Below are positions 1 through 5,744 of a stretch of 6,304 nucleotides of DNA, one piece after another (position 1 is the stretch's first letter; each line of letters opens with the position of its first letter). A program made the position numbers and the translations under genes. This stretch comes from Candidatus Woesearchaeota archaeon (lineage in GTDB: Archaea; Nanobdellota; Nanobdellia; Woesearchaeales; GCA-2686295): positions 1-6,304 of the forward strand of contig NZBB01000008.1 of the NCBI GenBank assembly GCA_002686295.1. The letters are read 5' to 3'. The notes under the pieces are model-generated. The model was not told where the DNA came from, made no database searches, and saw only the letters and a list, made by a program, of their open reading frames with translations.

Positions 1-62
1 CAGTAAAGTGCGCTTATTGGGGGCATTATCATGCGAAAGTGCAGTATAGTAAGTAGTTATAA
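1..62 (+). other. Right-hand end of an upstream integron attC site (partial)
   Basis: The core sequence GTTATAA (56-62) is an R' box of the GTTRRRY class, with the expected recombination point between G56 and T57. The support is indirect but strong: GTTATAAAGCCTG at 56-68 is the exact reverse complement of 2296-2308, the R'' end of the attC closing the next cassette. This is what an excisable circular cassette requires. The left arm lies outside the window, so the fold of this site cannot be judged. The L' box cannot be placed with confidence in 1-55, and no gene is visible there. Confidence 0.7.
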
Positions 63-73
63 AGCCTGAATAA

Positions 74-778
74 ATGAGTGAATACACAAAAAGCGTTAAA
101 TGTCCTTATTGTTCCACAAACTGGACGATTAAGCCTTTAGTTCACGGAAATTTAAACTGTACTAATTGCGACAATAAAATAAGGATACCTAAAGAGCCAA
201 CTTTTAAGAAAGATTGGTTGGTTTTTAAACAAAAAATTGATGATTATAAAATTTCAAGTTTATTTCATTTTACAGATGAATCTAATATTAATTCTATTTC
301 AAAAGGTGGCGGTTTATTTAGTTGGAAATATTGTGAAGACAATAATCTCAATATTCCAAAACCCGGTGGCGGTGACTTATCAAGATCATTAGATAACAGA
401 AAAAATTTACCTGATTATGTAAGATTAGGGTTAAATTATAATTTACCAATGTTGTATGTAGCTTTGAGAGAAGGCAGAATTAAAAATCCATATATTATTG
501 AAATTGACCCAATGGTAATTTTGTGGGAAGAAACTTTGTTTTCTGATGAAAACGCTACTGCAAATGGTGCTATTATTGGAAGTGAGTTAGATGACTTTTT
601 AAATATTAATTTTGATATTGCTATGAAAGATAAATATGATGAAAACGAAAAAAAACTGTTCCAAGCAGAAATCTTGGTTAAAACATTTATCCCCTATTGC
701 TTTATTAAAACTTGGTATTGTCATCCATCATTTGACAATACCAATACAGAAGACATAGATGATGATCTCCCGTTTTAA
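74..778 (+). CDS. darT: DarT-like DNA ADP-ribosyltransferase with zinc ribbon and SSB-like C-terminal tip
   Basis: DarT enzymes (DUF4433) transfer ADP-ribose from NAD+ to bases, typically thymidine, in single-stranded DNA, and act as toxins or phage-defence effectors. This 234-residue protein has three parts. Residues 10-32 form a zinc ribbon (CPYC and CTNC; C10, C13, C29, C32), not usual in the DarT proteins I recall. Residues about 60-212 are the DarT core: the NAD-site motif LFHFTDESNINSI (63-75), DYVRLGLNYNLPMLY (114-128) matching the DYVPFYF..SPML block of E. coli DarT, FSDENA (156-161), and QAEILV (197-202) with the likely catalytic Glu199. The last residues, EDIDDDLPF (226-234), copy the SSB C-terminal tip. 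The start at 74 is 17 bases after the cassette junction, without a clear ribosome-binding site. The stop overlaps the next gene by 20 bases, suggesting coupled translation with its presumed antidote. The DarT call rests on remembered motifs, and the target base and sequence are unknown. Confidence 0.83.
   Translation: MSEYTKSVKCPYCSTNWTIKPLVHGNLNCTNCDNKIRIPKEPTFKKDWLVFKQKIDDYKISSLFHFTDESNINSISKGGGLFSWKYCEDNNLNIPKPGGGDLSRSLDNRKNLPDYVRLGLNYNLPMLYVALREGRIKNPYIIEIDPMVILWEETLFSDENATANGAIIGSELDDFLNINFDIAMKDKYDENEKKLFQAEILVKTFIPYCFIKTWYCHPSFDNTNTEDIDDDLPF
749..775 (+). other. SSB-type C-terminal tip (EDIDDDLPF) encoded at the end of the DarT-like gene
   Basis: The final nine codons read E-D-I-D-D-D-L-P-F followed directly by TAA. 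Bacterial SSB proteins end in an acidic tip such as DDDIPF or DDDLPF. Its terminal Phe carboxylate and Pro dock into partners such as RecQ, RecO, PriA, ExoI and the polymerase III chi subunit. Here the motif sits at the exact C-terminus, after a short polar stretch (DNTNT, 221-225) outside the catalytic core, as it does in SSB. The same DNA also contains the start codons of the next gene (759 or 762), so two functions share these bases. Identity of the motif is seen directly; a docking role is inferred. Confidence 0.72.
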
Positions 779-2330
779 AGGAAGCTTATTATTGAGTGCA
801 ATTGGTGATGCACTTGGATGGATGACAGAATTTGAAAGAGACCGTTCTTCCCTTTCGGAAAAATTTGGCGTTAATAAAATAGATCAATTCTACGATTGGG
901 AAAAACAGGTTGGTGGTAGATATTATGGTTTTATTGACCGCATAAAAGGTGGTTCTTATTCTGATGACACACAACTTTCATTTGCTGTTGCCCGTTCAAT
1001 TAAGGAAAATGGTGATATAGATAATGAACTCTTTTCAAAAATTGAATTAGCAGATTGGCTCTATTATGCACGGGGTGGTGGTCGAACAATAAAAGTAGCG
1101 GCGAATAAAATTCAAAGAAAATCAGCAAAATGGAATACTAATTTTTTCAATTTCAAAATTGGCGATAATAAAATTGATTATAGAGATTGTGGTGCCAATG
1201 GTGCAGCAATGAGAATATTGCCAATTGCACTTTCTAATATTGGTAACTCTGAAAATATTAAGAAAAATATTTTTACTAATTCAATTATCACACACGGACA
1301 CGGTAGAGCAATAATTGGTGCATTGGTTTATGGGAATGCAATAAATCAAGTTTTTAATTATACAAAAGACGATTTTGACACATTAGATTTTTTAACAGAT
1401 TTTGGTAAAAACATCCGCAACAATCTCACTTTGGATTTTAATGAAATTAACGGTATAGCTGAATGGCTTGAAAAATGGAATTCAAGTTGGGTAATAAATT
1501 TTGAAACACATTATTCTGAAATAATTGAAGAAGTCCATTTACAATTACAGGGTTTATTCAAAGCAATTCGAGATGAAACGCCATATAAAAAAGTTTTATC
1601 TGATTTAGGTTGTTTTAGAAATGAAACAAAAGGGTCTGGAACGGCAACTGTCTTGGCGGGTTTATATCTTTTTCTGATTAATTACAACAAACCTTTAGAT
1701 GGAATAATAAATGCTGTAAATAGTTTGGGTTCAGATACTGATTCGATTGCTGCTTTTACCGGTGGTCTATTCGGCTCATTATATGGTGATTCTATAATTC
1801 CAGAAAAATGGATGGAAATTCAAGATAGAAAATATTTAGAAAAAACTGGTGAAAATCTATTTAACATAAATCAAGGCAATGGTTCAACAGCAACCTTTAA
1901 CCTAAATGCAATAACAAATGGAATTGACGAACTCAATAAGGACAATTTAAATGTGGATGATAGTTTTTCTTTCCAGCCTCTTGGTTTAGGTAAAGTCGTA
2001 AATATTGAAAGACAACCTGTTCTTACAAAAGGTAAATATGCGCTGATTGTTGATATTGATTTTGAATTGGGTCAAACTTGTCGATTTTCAAAAGTTTGTG
2101 AAGGGTCAGTAGAAAATATCTATAAAAATGTGTTCAAGAAAAATTCAACAGAAATTCTAACATTGGCTGAAAATAAATTATCTGAAGAAGGATTAACTGT
2201 GTTAAAGACTTTACTTGATGATATTTCTAATGGTTATTCTAATTCAATAATACTTTCTGAAGATGTGTTGATAGTATTAAAAAAGGTGTTCAAAACAGGC
2301 TTTATAACCCCCACTCCACCGGACGGCTAA
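759..2330 (+). CDS. ADP-ribosylglycohydrolase (DraG/ARH family) with C-terminal extension; presumed DarT antidote
   Basis: ARH/DraG enzymes hydrolyse ADP-ribose from modified targets using two Mg2+ ions. Residues 1 to about 365 form this domain: GDALGW (16-21), the metal-binding SDDTQ (68-72), NGAAMR (147-152), HGHGRA (179-184) and the second metal motif GSDTDS (324-329) followed by GGLFGSLYG. All key Asp residues look intact, so it is probably active. Residues about 400-523 are an extra domain I do not recognise, making the protein well above the usual ARH length of roughly 300. In canonical DarTG the antidote DarG is a macrodomain plus a DarT-binding domain, so an ARH plus extension could be an analogous design (inference). 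The start may be 759 or 762 (ATGATG), both inside the upstream gene's end, which implies translational coupling. The last residues (ITPTPPDG) and the stop lie within the attC. A stand-alone metabolic ARH is less likely given the overlap. Confidence 0.85.
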   Translation: MMISRFKGSLLLSAIGDALGWMTEFERDRSSLSEKFGVNKIDQFYDWEKQVGGRYYGFIDRIKGGSYSDDTQLSFAVARSIKENGDIDNELFSKIELADWLYYARGGGRTIKVAANKIQRKSAKWNTNFFNFKIGDNKIDYRDCGANGAAMRILPIALSNIGNSENIKKNIFTNSIITHGHGRAIIGALVYGNAINQVFNYTKDDFDTLDFLTDFGKNIRNNLTLDFNEINGIAEWLEKWNSSWVINFETHYSEIIEEVHLQLQGLFKAIRDETPYKKVLSDLGCFRNETKGSGTATVLAGLYLFLINYNKPLDGIINAVNSLGSDTDSIAAFTGGLFGSLYGDSIIPEKWMEIQDRKYLEKTGENLFNINQGNGSTATFNLNAITNGIDELNKDNLNVDDSFSFQPLGLGKVVNIERQPVLTKGKYALIVDIDFELGQTCRFSKVCEGSVENIYKNVFKKNSTEILTLAENKLSEEGLTVLKTLLDDISNGYSNSIILSEDVLIVLKKVFKTGFITPTPPDG

Positions 2331-2433
2331 ACTTGGCAGCGAAAATGAAGGTTTTTATTAAAATAATGTTTAGAGAAATAACAAAAGTTAGTGGAATAGA
2401 TTCGCCGTCCGTCGGTGAGTTTATCCGTTATAT
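2302..2433 (+). other. attC recombination site of cassette 1
   Basis: The site runs from R'' TTATAAC (2302-2308) to R' GTTATAT (2427-2433), about 132 bases, with cleavage expected between G2427 and T2428. The CCCCA spacer has the classical 5 bases. L'' CTCCACCGGACGGC (2314-2327) pairs imperfectly with L' (2404-2419, GCCGTCCGTCGGTGAG), the mismatch giving the extra unpaired base(s) expected for strand choice. The middle (about 2342-2400) is a variable AT-rich terminal structure. The stop codon of the glycohydrolase gene (2328-2330) falls just after L'', so ribosomes read into the site. Confidence 0.87.
2303..2341 (+). repeat. 39-base direct repeat, copy 1 (attC left arm)
   Basis: These 39 bases are identical to 5588-5626. 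They cover R'', the spacer, L'' and about 14 bases beyond, ending in GGCAGCG. The sequences after them diverge, apart from the matching right arms near 2401-2427 and 5687-5713. This shows that the two sites belong to one attC family, shared by cassettes with unrelated genes. Confidence 0.93.
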
Positions 2434-2511
2434 TTACTTTTCATTAAACTAAAGGGATATCAAAAATAATTTTTAAGTTATCGGCATAAAAACTAACGGA
2501 AAAGGAAACTT
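2434..2511 (+). promoter_or_regulatory. Leader of the restriction-modification cassette with ribosome-binding site
   Basis: AAGGAA at 2502-2507 lies 4 bases before the ATG at 2512 and is a reasonable Shine-Dalgarno sequence, supporting that start. The rest of the leader is AT-rich. TTTACT (2433-2438) with GATATC (2456-2461), 17 bases apart, is the best sigma70-like pair I see, but it is weak, so a cassette-borne promoter is possible but not shown. No operator-like palindrome or C-protein box is apparent. Confidence 0.45.
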
Positions 2512-3519
2512 ATGGCAATTGGTAGAACGATAAGTGCAAATTCATTAACCGAACTTGATCAAAGAGTTATAGAAATTTGTGAAATAATGGCACAAGAATT
2601 TTTATCTGAAATTAGCGGGGATGGAAATAAGGAAAGTTTCAAAAACGATTACGGAAAAATCAGCCACACAAGAGATAGTGGTATCGGTTTAGGTGGTGGG
2701 AAAATACAACGTGATGCACTATGTACAAGGGGTATTCAAGGAAAAGCACCATTTTCAAATAGAAATTTAAGATGGCATCCCTTGGTAGCAGCCGAAACAC
2801 AAATCAATTTTGCACAACCAATCGAACGGATAGAAATAGAAGGTGATGATGAAGCACAGACACTAATTTTCGTGATTAAAGATTCAGAAGGAAATGAATT
2901 ATCATATCCTTCTGAAAAAACTTTTGAATTACCAAAAAGATATGTTGTATTGCCGAGCCATTGGATACCCCATTTAGATAGACTAAAACATTGGTCAGGT
3001 ACACTTTGGACACAAAACTCTTGTATAATTACTTCATATGAATCTTGTAATTGGTGGGATGCATTAGAAGCTTATGCTGTATTGGGGATTTCAATTGTCT
3101 GTGACTTTTATAATGTTAATTTTTCTGAAATCTTCGAGAAAATTAATACGGTTTTAGACAGTCAAGAAATAGATGGTAACATTGAATTACCTTCAGATAA
3201 TTTTCCGTTATCAGAAGAAGATATAGTTAATTGTCCTCTATGTAAAGTCAATAAAAATACATATCCTGCAAATTTACCACAAAGAATTAGAGTACAGAGA
3301 TGGAAGCCAGCTTGGGGTAGAAGCAAAAGAAGTGAAGGTGATGATTCAAGCCTTCAAATAATGCACGTTAATCCATTAATTGAATCAGAAATAAGACATA
3401 ATGCTGAAAACGTACGGTTTGGTCACAGATGGTGTAATGTATCAATGACAGATCACTCGATTGACGAAACTTTAGATTTTATGGAATACATAGTGAGAGT
3501 ACATAACAGATGCAAATGA
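2512..3519 (+). CDS. HNH-type restriction endonuclease, BstXI-like
   Basis: This 335-residue protein is probably the restriction enzyme, cutting DNA that lacks the partner's methylation. Its C-terminal third carries an HNH/beta-beta-alpha-metal nuclease signature. A zinc site is formed by CPLC (C241, C244) and HRWC (H305, C308). The active-site segment IMHVNPL (283-289) supplies His285, followed by N300 and N309 in the second and third positions (an HNN variant). The N-terminal two thirds (for example LCTRGIQGKAPFSNRNLRWHP, with R73, R84 and R87) is probably DNA-recognition or structural and is not recognised in detail. The BstXI resemblance is from memory of that family's general layout, and the neighbour, an HsdM-like methyltransferase with its own recognition domain, fits. 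It is preceded by a fair ribosome-binding site and overlaps the methyltransferase gene by 4-10 bases. An anti-phage HNH nuclease of another family is the main alternative. Confidence 0.7.
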   Translation: MAIGRTISANSLTELDQRVIEICEIMAQEFLSEISGDGNKESFKNDYGKISHTRDSGIGLGGGKIQRDALCTRGIQGKAPFSNRNLRWHPLVAAETQINFAQPIERIEIEGDDEAQTLIFVIKDSEGNELSYPSEKTFELPKRYVVLPSHWIPHLDRLKHWSGTLWTQNSCIITSYESCNWWDALEAYAVLGISIVCDFYNVNFSEIFEKINTVLDSQEIDGNIELPSDNFPLSEEDIVNCPLCKVNKNTYPANLPQRIRVQRWKPAWGRSKRSEGDDSSLQIMHVNPLIESEIRHNAENVRFGHRWCNVSMTDHSIDETLDFMEYIVRVHNRCK

Positions 3520-5576
3520 CTAATTACCAAACAGAGAAAAATTTAAATTTATTTGATGAGATAAATATTGATAATAAAAGGGTTTTGATTTATAAAAAAA
3601 ATCTAAAACCTATAAATAATTTAAAATTGACATTTCGCGAGATTAGAGATTATTTCGCTGGTAATGTAACTGGGATTACACGAGATGAAAAAATTGCTCA
3701 AAATATTATGCGATTATTGATTTGTAAAGTGTATGATGAAAAATCTAAAGAAGATAATGAACTAATCGAATTTGCAAATCGTCCAAATGAGTCAAATGAT
3801 GAATTCTATGGTAGAATAATAAACCTTTTTAATAGAGTAAAAAATACATATTCTGAAATATTTGATAAAAATGAAGAAATTGAAGTATCTCCTTTCGATC
3901 TTTCATATATTGTTGGAACATTAGAAAATTATTCTATACTTGGTGCAAATAGGGATGTAATCGGTGATGCATTTGAAGAGTTAATTGGCCGGTCTTTTAG
4001 GGGTGGTGAAGGTCAATTTTTCACACCAAGGAATGTAGTCCATATGATGATTGATATATTAAAACCAGAATCAAATGAGAGAATAATTGACCCGGCTTGC
4101 GGAAGTGGTGGATTTCTTGCATATGTTTTAAGAGATTTAAACAAAAATAGAAAAAATAATTTTTATTTATCAGGCATTGATAAAGACCTTTTTTTATCAA
4201 AATTAACTAAAATTTATTTGACTTTATTAGGAAAAGATAAATACCATATTTTTTGTGAAAACAGTCTTGAAAATCCAAATAATTGGGATAAAGCTACCAA
4301 AGATAATGTTCAATTAGGATCATTTGATTTAATTCTGACAAATCCTCCATTCGGAGCAAAAATTCCCGTTATTGGTGAATTGCTATTAAGCCAGTACGAG
4401 CTTGGTCACAGATGGACTAAAGATAATACTCAATGGTTTGTTACTGATAAATTGTTTGATAAACAACCACCACAAATTTTATTCATTGAAAGGTGTGTTC
4501 AGCTACTTAAAGAAGGTGGTCGTGCAGGAATTGTTTTACCTGAAGGCATATTTGGTAATCCTTCTGATAGGTATATTTGGGAATATTTAAGTAAAAATGT
4601 TAACATAATTAGTATTGTTAGTTTAGCTCAAGAAACATTTCAGCCAAGCACTCATACAAAAACAAGTGTGCTGTTTTTTGAGAAGAAAAAGAAAAAAAAG
4701 TCAAAAATATTTATGGCGATTGCAAACAGTATAGGCCACGATAAAAACGGTAATCCAACTTATAAATATCATAAAAACGGTAGTATAAAATTAAATGGTG
4801 ATGGCTCTAAAATAATTGACGATGAATTGCCTTTTATTTCAAAGAACTTTAACAAAAACAACTCAAGTAATACACATAATCATTTAGGTTTTTATATACA
4901 ATCAAACGAAATAGTGGAAAATATTTATATACCTGAATATTATAACCCTGAAATAAAAAATGAATTATTTTCATTAGATAGCACCGGGAATTATAAACTG
5001 CTATCTATGCAGAGTTTAGTTGAAGATAACATAATTAAAATAAAACGTGGTAATGAAATAGGTTCAAGACATTATGGTACAGGTTCAGTTCCATTTGTAA
5101 GAACAACAGATATTGTTAATTGGGAAATAAAAATAGATCCAATTAAGGCAGTTTCTGAAGATGTCTATTACCGTTATAAAAAATCACAGGATATTCAGGT
5201 AAATGATATTTTGTTTGTAAATGATGGCACATTTTTAATTGGTAGAACAGCTTTAGTCACACGGTTGGATTCCAAAATAATCATTCAGAGTCATTTACGT
5301 AAAATACGTGTTTTAAATCCGGATATTATTTCACCTTATTATTTATTTTACTTATTGAATACAAAAATTGTAAAAGATCAGGTGAAATCTAAAACATTTG
5401 TACAAGCAACAATCTCAACATTGGGGAATAGAATTTCTGAAATTATTTTACCTATTTTAGTTAATGAAAAAGAAATACAAAAAATTGAAAATGAAGTTCA
5501 AGATATAATAAAAACTAAAACTTTAGTCAGAGAAAGATCGATTAATCTTGTAAAAAATGGTTTTCCAATGATTTAA
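3510..5576 (+). CDS. Fused HsdM-like N6-adenine DNA methyltransferase with single HsdS-like recognition domain
   Basis: It probably methylates adenine in the recognition site, protecting host DNA from the preceding nuclease. Of 688 residues, about 40-160 match the HsdM N-terminal helical region. GQFFTPRNVV (168-177) is motif X, DPACGSGGFL (194-203) is the AdoMet-binding motif I, GIDKD (222-226) is motif II and NPPF (278-281) is the catalytic motif IV. Residues about 495-655 form one type I-style target-recognition domain (KRGNEIGSR, PFVRTTDI, DILFVNDGTFLIGR, LGNRISEIILPI), then a helical, coiled-coil-like end (about 653-675). Type I HsdS has two such domains. A single one fused to M suggests a dimer reading a symmetric split site, as in BstXI (CCANNNNNNTGG); the actual target is unknown. 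The start may be 3510 or 3516. The latter overlaps the upstream stop as ATGA and suits translational coupling. A lysine-rich run (391-398) encoded by A-tracts lies between the catalytic and recognition parts. No nuclease motif is seen inside, arguing against a type IIG enzyme. Confidence 0.87.
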   Translation: MQMTNYQTEKNLNLFDEINIDNKRVLIYKKNLKPINNLKLTFREIRDYFAGNVTGITRDEKIAQNIMRLLICKVYDEKSKEDNELIEFANRPNESNDEFYGRIINLFNRVKNTYSEIFDKNEEIEVSPFDLSYIVGTLENYSILGANRDVIGDAFEELIGRSFRGGEGQFFTPRNVVHMMIDILKPESNERIIDPACGSGGFLAYVLRDLNKNRKNNFYLSGIDKDLFLSKLTKIYLTLLGKDKYHIFCENSLENPNNWDKATKDNVQLGSFDLILTNPPFGAKIPVIGELLLSQYELGHRWTKDNTQWFVTDKLFDKQPPQILFIERCVQLLKEGGRAGIVLPEGIFGNPSDRYIWEYLSKNVNIISIVSLAQETFQPSTHTKTSVLFFEKKKKKKSKIFMAIANSIGHDKNGNPTYKYHKNGSIKLNGDGSKIIDDELPFISKNFNKNNSSNTHNHLGFYIQSNEIVENIYIPEYYNPEIKNELFSLDSTGNYKLLSMQSLVEDNIIKIKRGNEIGSRHYGTGSVPFVRTTDIVNWEIKIDPIKAVSEDVYYRYKKSQDIQVNDILFVNDGTFLIGRTALVTRLDSKIIIQSHLRKIRVLNPDIISPYYLFYLLNTKIVKDQVKSKTFVQATISTLGNRISEIILPILVNEKEIQKIENEVQDIIKTKTLVRERSINLVKNGFPMI

Positions 5577-5586
5577 TGGAAAGTAA

Positions 5587-5719
5587 ATATAACCCCCACT
5601 CCACCGGACGGCTAAACTTGGCAGCGTAACTAATGAATTTTGGGTAAAATTATGTTGAGAGTATTTAATAAAGATTTGAGAATGAATTCGCCGTCCGCCG
5701 GTGAGTTTATTCGTTAGGT
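5587..5719 (+). other. attC recombination site of cassette 2
   Basis: R'' ATATAAC (5587-5593) and R' GTTAGGT (5713-5719) bound a site of 133 bases, with cleavage between G5713 and T5714. L'' CTCCACCGGACGGC (5599-5612) pairs with L' GCCGTCCGCCGGTGAG (5690-5705). The left arm is identical to that of cassette 1's attC, the right arm differs at few positions, and the centre is diverged but of almost equal length. The methyltransferase gene stops 10 bases before R'', so this site is not translated. Confidence 0.87.
5588..5626 (+). repeat. 39-base direct repeat, copy 2 (attC left arm)
   Basis: This is the second identical copy of the 39-base attC left arm found at 2303-2341. Here it is non-coding, whereas in copy 1 it encodes the C-terminal residues of the glycohydrolase. 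Confidence 0.93.
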
Positions 5720-5732
5720 ATTTTCACTAATA

Positions 5733-5738
5733 AAGGAG
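5733..5738 (+). promoter_or_regulatory. Strong Shine-Dalgarno sequence deciding a GTG start
   Basis: AAGGAG ends 6 bases before GTG at 5745. No ATG lies near this sequence in frame, so it fixes GTG as the start. It is the clearest ribosome-binding site in the window. Confidence 0.8.
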
Positions 5739-5744
5739 TATTAC

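Larger units (their letters stand above)
57..2427 (+). mobile_element. Integron gene cassette 1 (DarT-like toxin and ARH-like partner)
   Basis: This is a complete cassette of 2371 bases running from the TT after the upstream core G to the G of its own attC core. Thirteen bases at its start (56-68, counting the core G) pair perfectly with 2296-2308 at the R'' end of its attC, which fixes both ends. It holds two overlapping genes and almost no leader: the first ATG is only 17 bases after the junction and has no clear Shine-Dalgarno sequence. Expression therefore probably depends on transcription from an upstream promoter (Pc or a promoter in another cassette) and on weak or leader-independent initiation. 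Confidence 0.88.
2428..5713 (+). mobile_element. Integron gene cassette 2 (BstXI-like restriction-modification)
   Basis: This is a complete 3286-base cassette. GTTATATTTACTTT at 2427-2440 is the exact reverse complement of 5580-5593 at the R'' end of its attC, a 14-base match that defines both ends. It is large for a cassette, because it holds two full genes: an endonuclease and a fused methyltransferase/specificity protein. Both genes are on the + strand and overlap, so they travel and are expressed together. An 84-base leader precedes the first gene. Confidence 0.88.

Noticed and set aside
5..42. Direct repeat AAAGTGC at 5-11 and 36-42
   Set aside because: Seven bases, probably part of the upstream attC's internal structure, which cannot be judged without its left arm.
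789..974. 61-codon open frame on the minus strand
   Set aside because: It lies wholly inside the hydrolase gene, opposite its metal-binding motif, has no recognisable protein features and no convincing start signals.
2296..2308. Match to 56-68 considered as terminal inverted repeats of a transposon
   Set aside because: The match continues into R''/R' core boxes, recurs in the next two cassettes with different sequences, and no transposase or target duplication is present, so cassette architecture explains it.
2303..2341. The 39-base repeats considered as CRISPR or dispersed intergenic repeats
   Set aside because: Only two copies, 3.2 kb apart, each forming the left arm of a complete attC.
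4402..4590. 62-codon open frame on the + strand in another frame
   Set aside because: It lies wholly within the methyltransferase, whose frame carries clear conserved motifs. Its translation is just hydrophobic AT-rich read-out.
3510..5576. Fused methyltransferase considered as a type IIG restriction-modification enzyme
   Set aside because: No PD-(D/E)XK or other nuclease domain is seen before the HsdM-like part, and a separate nuclease gene overlaps it upstream.
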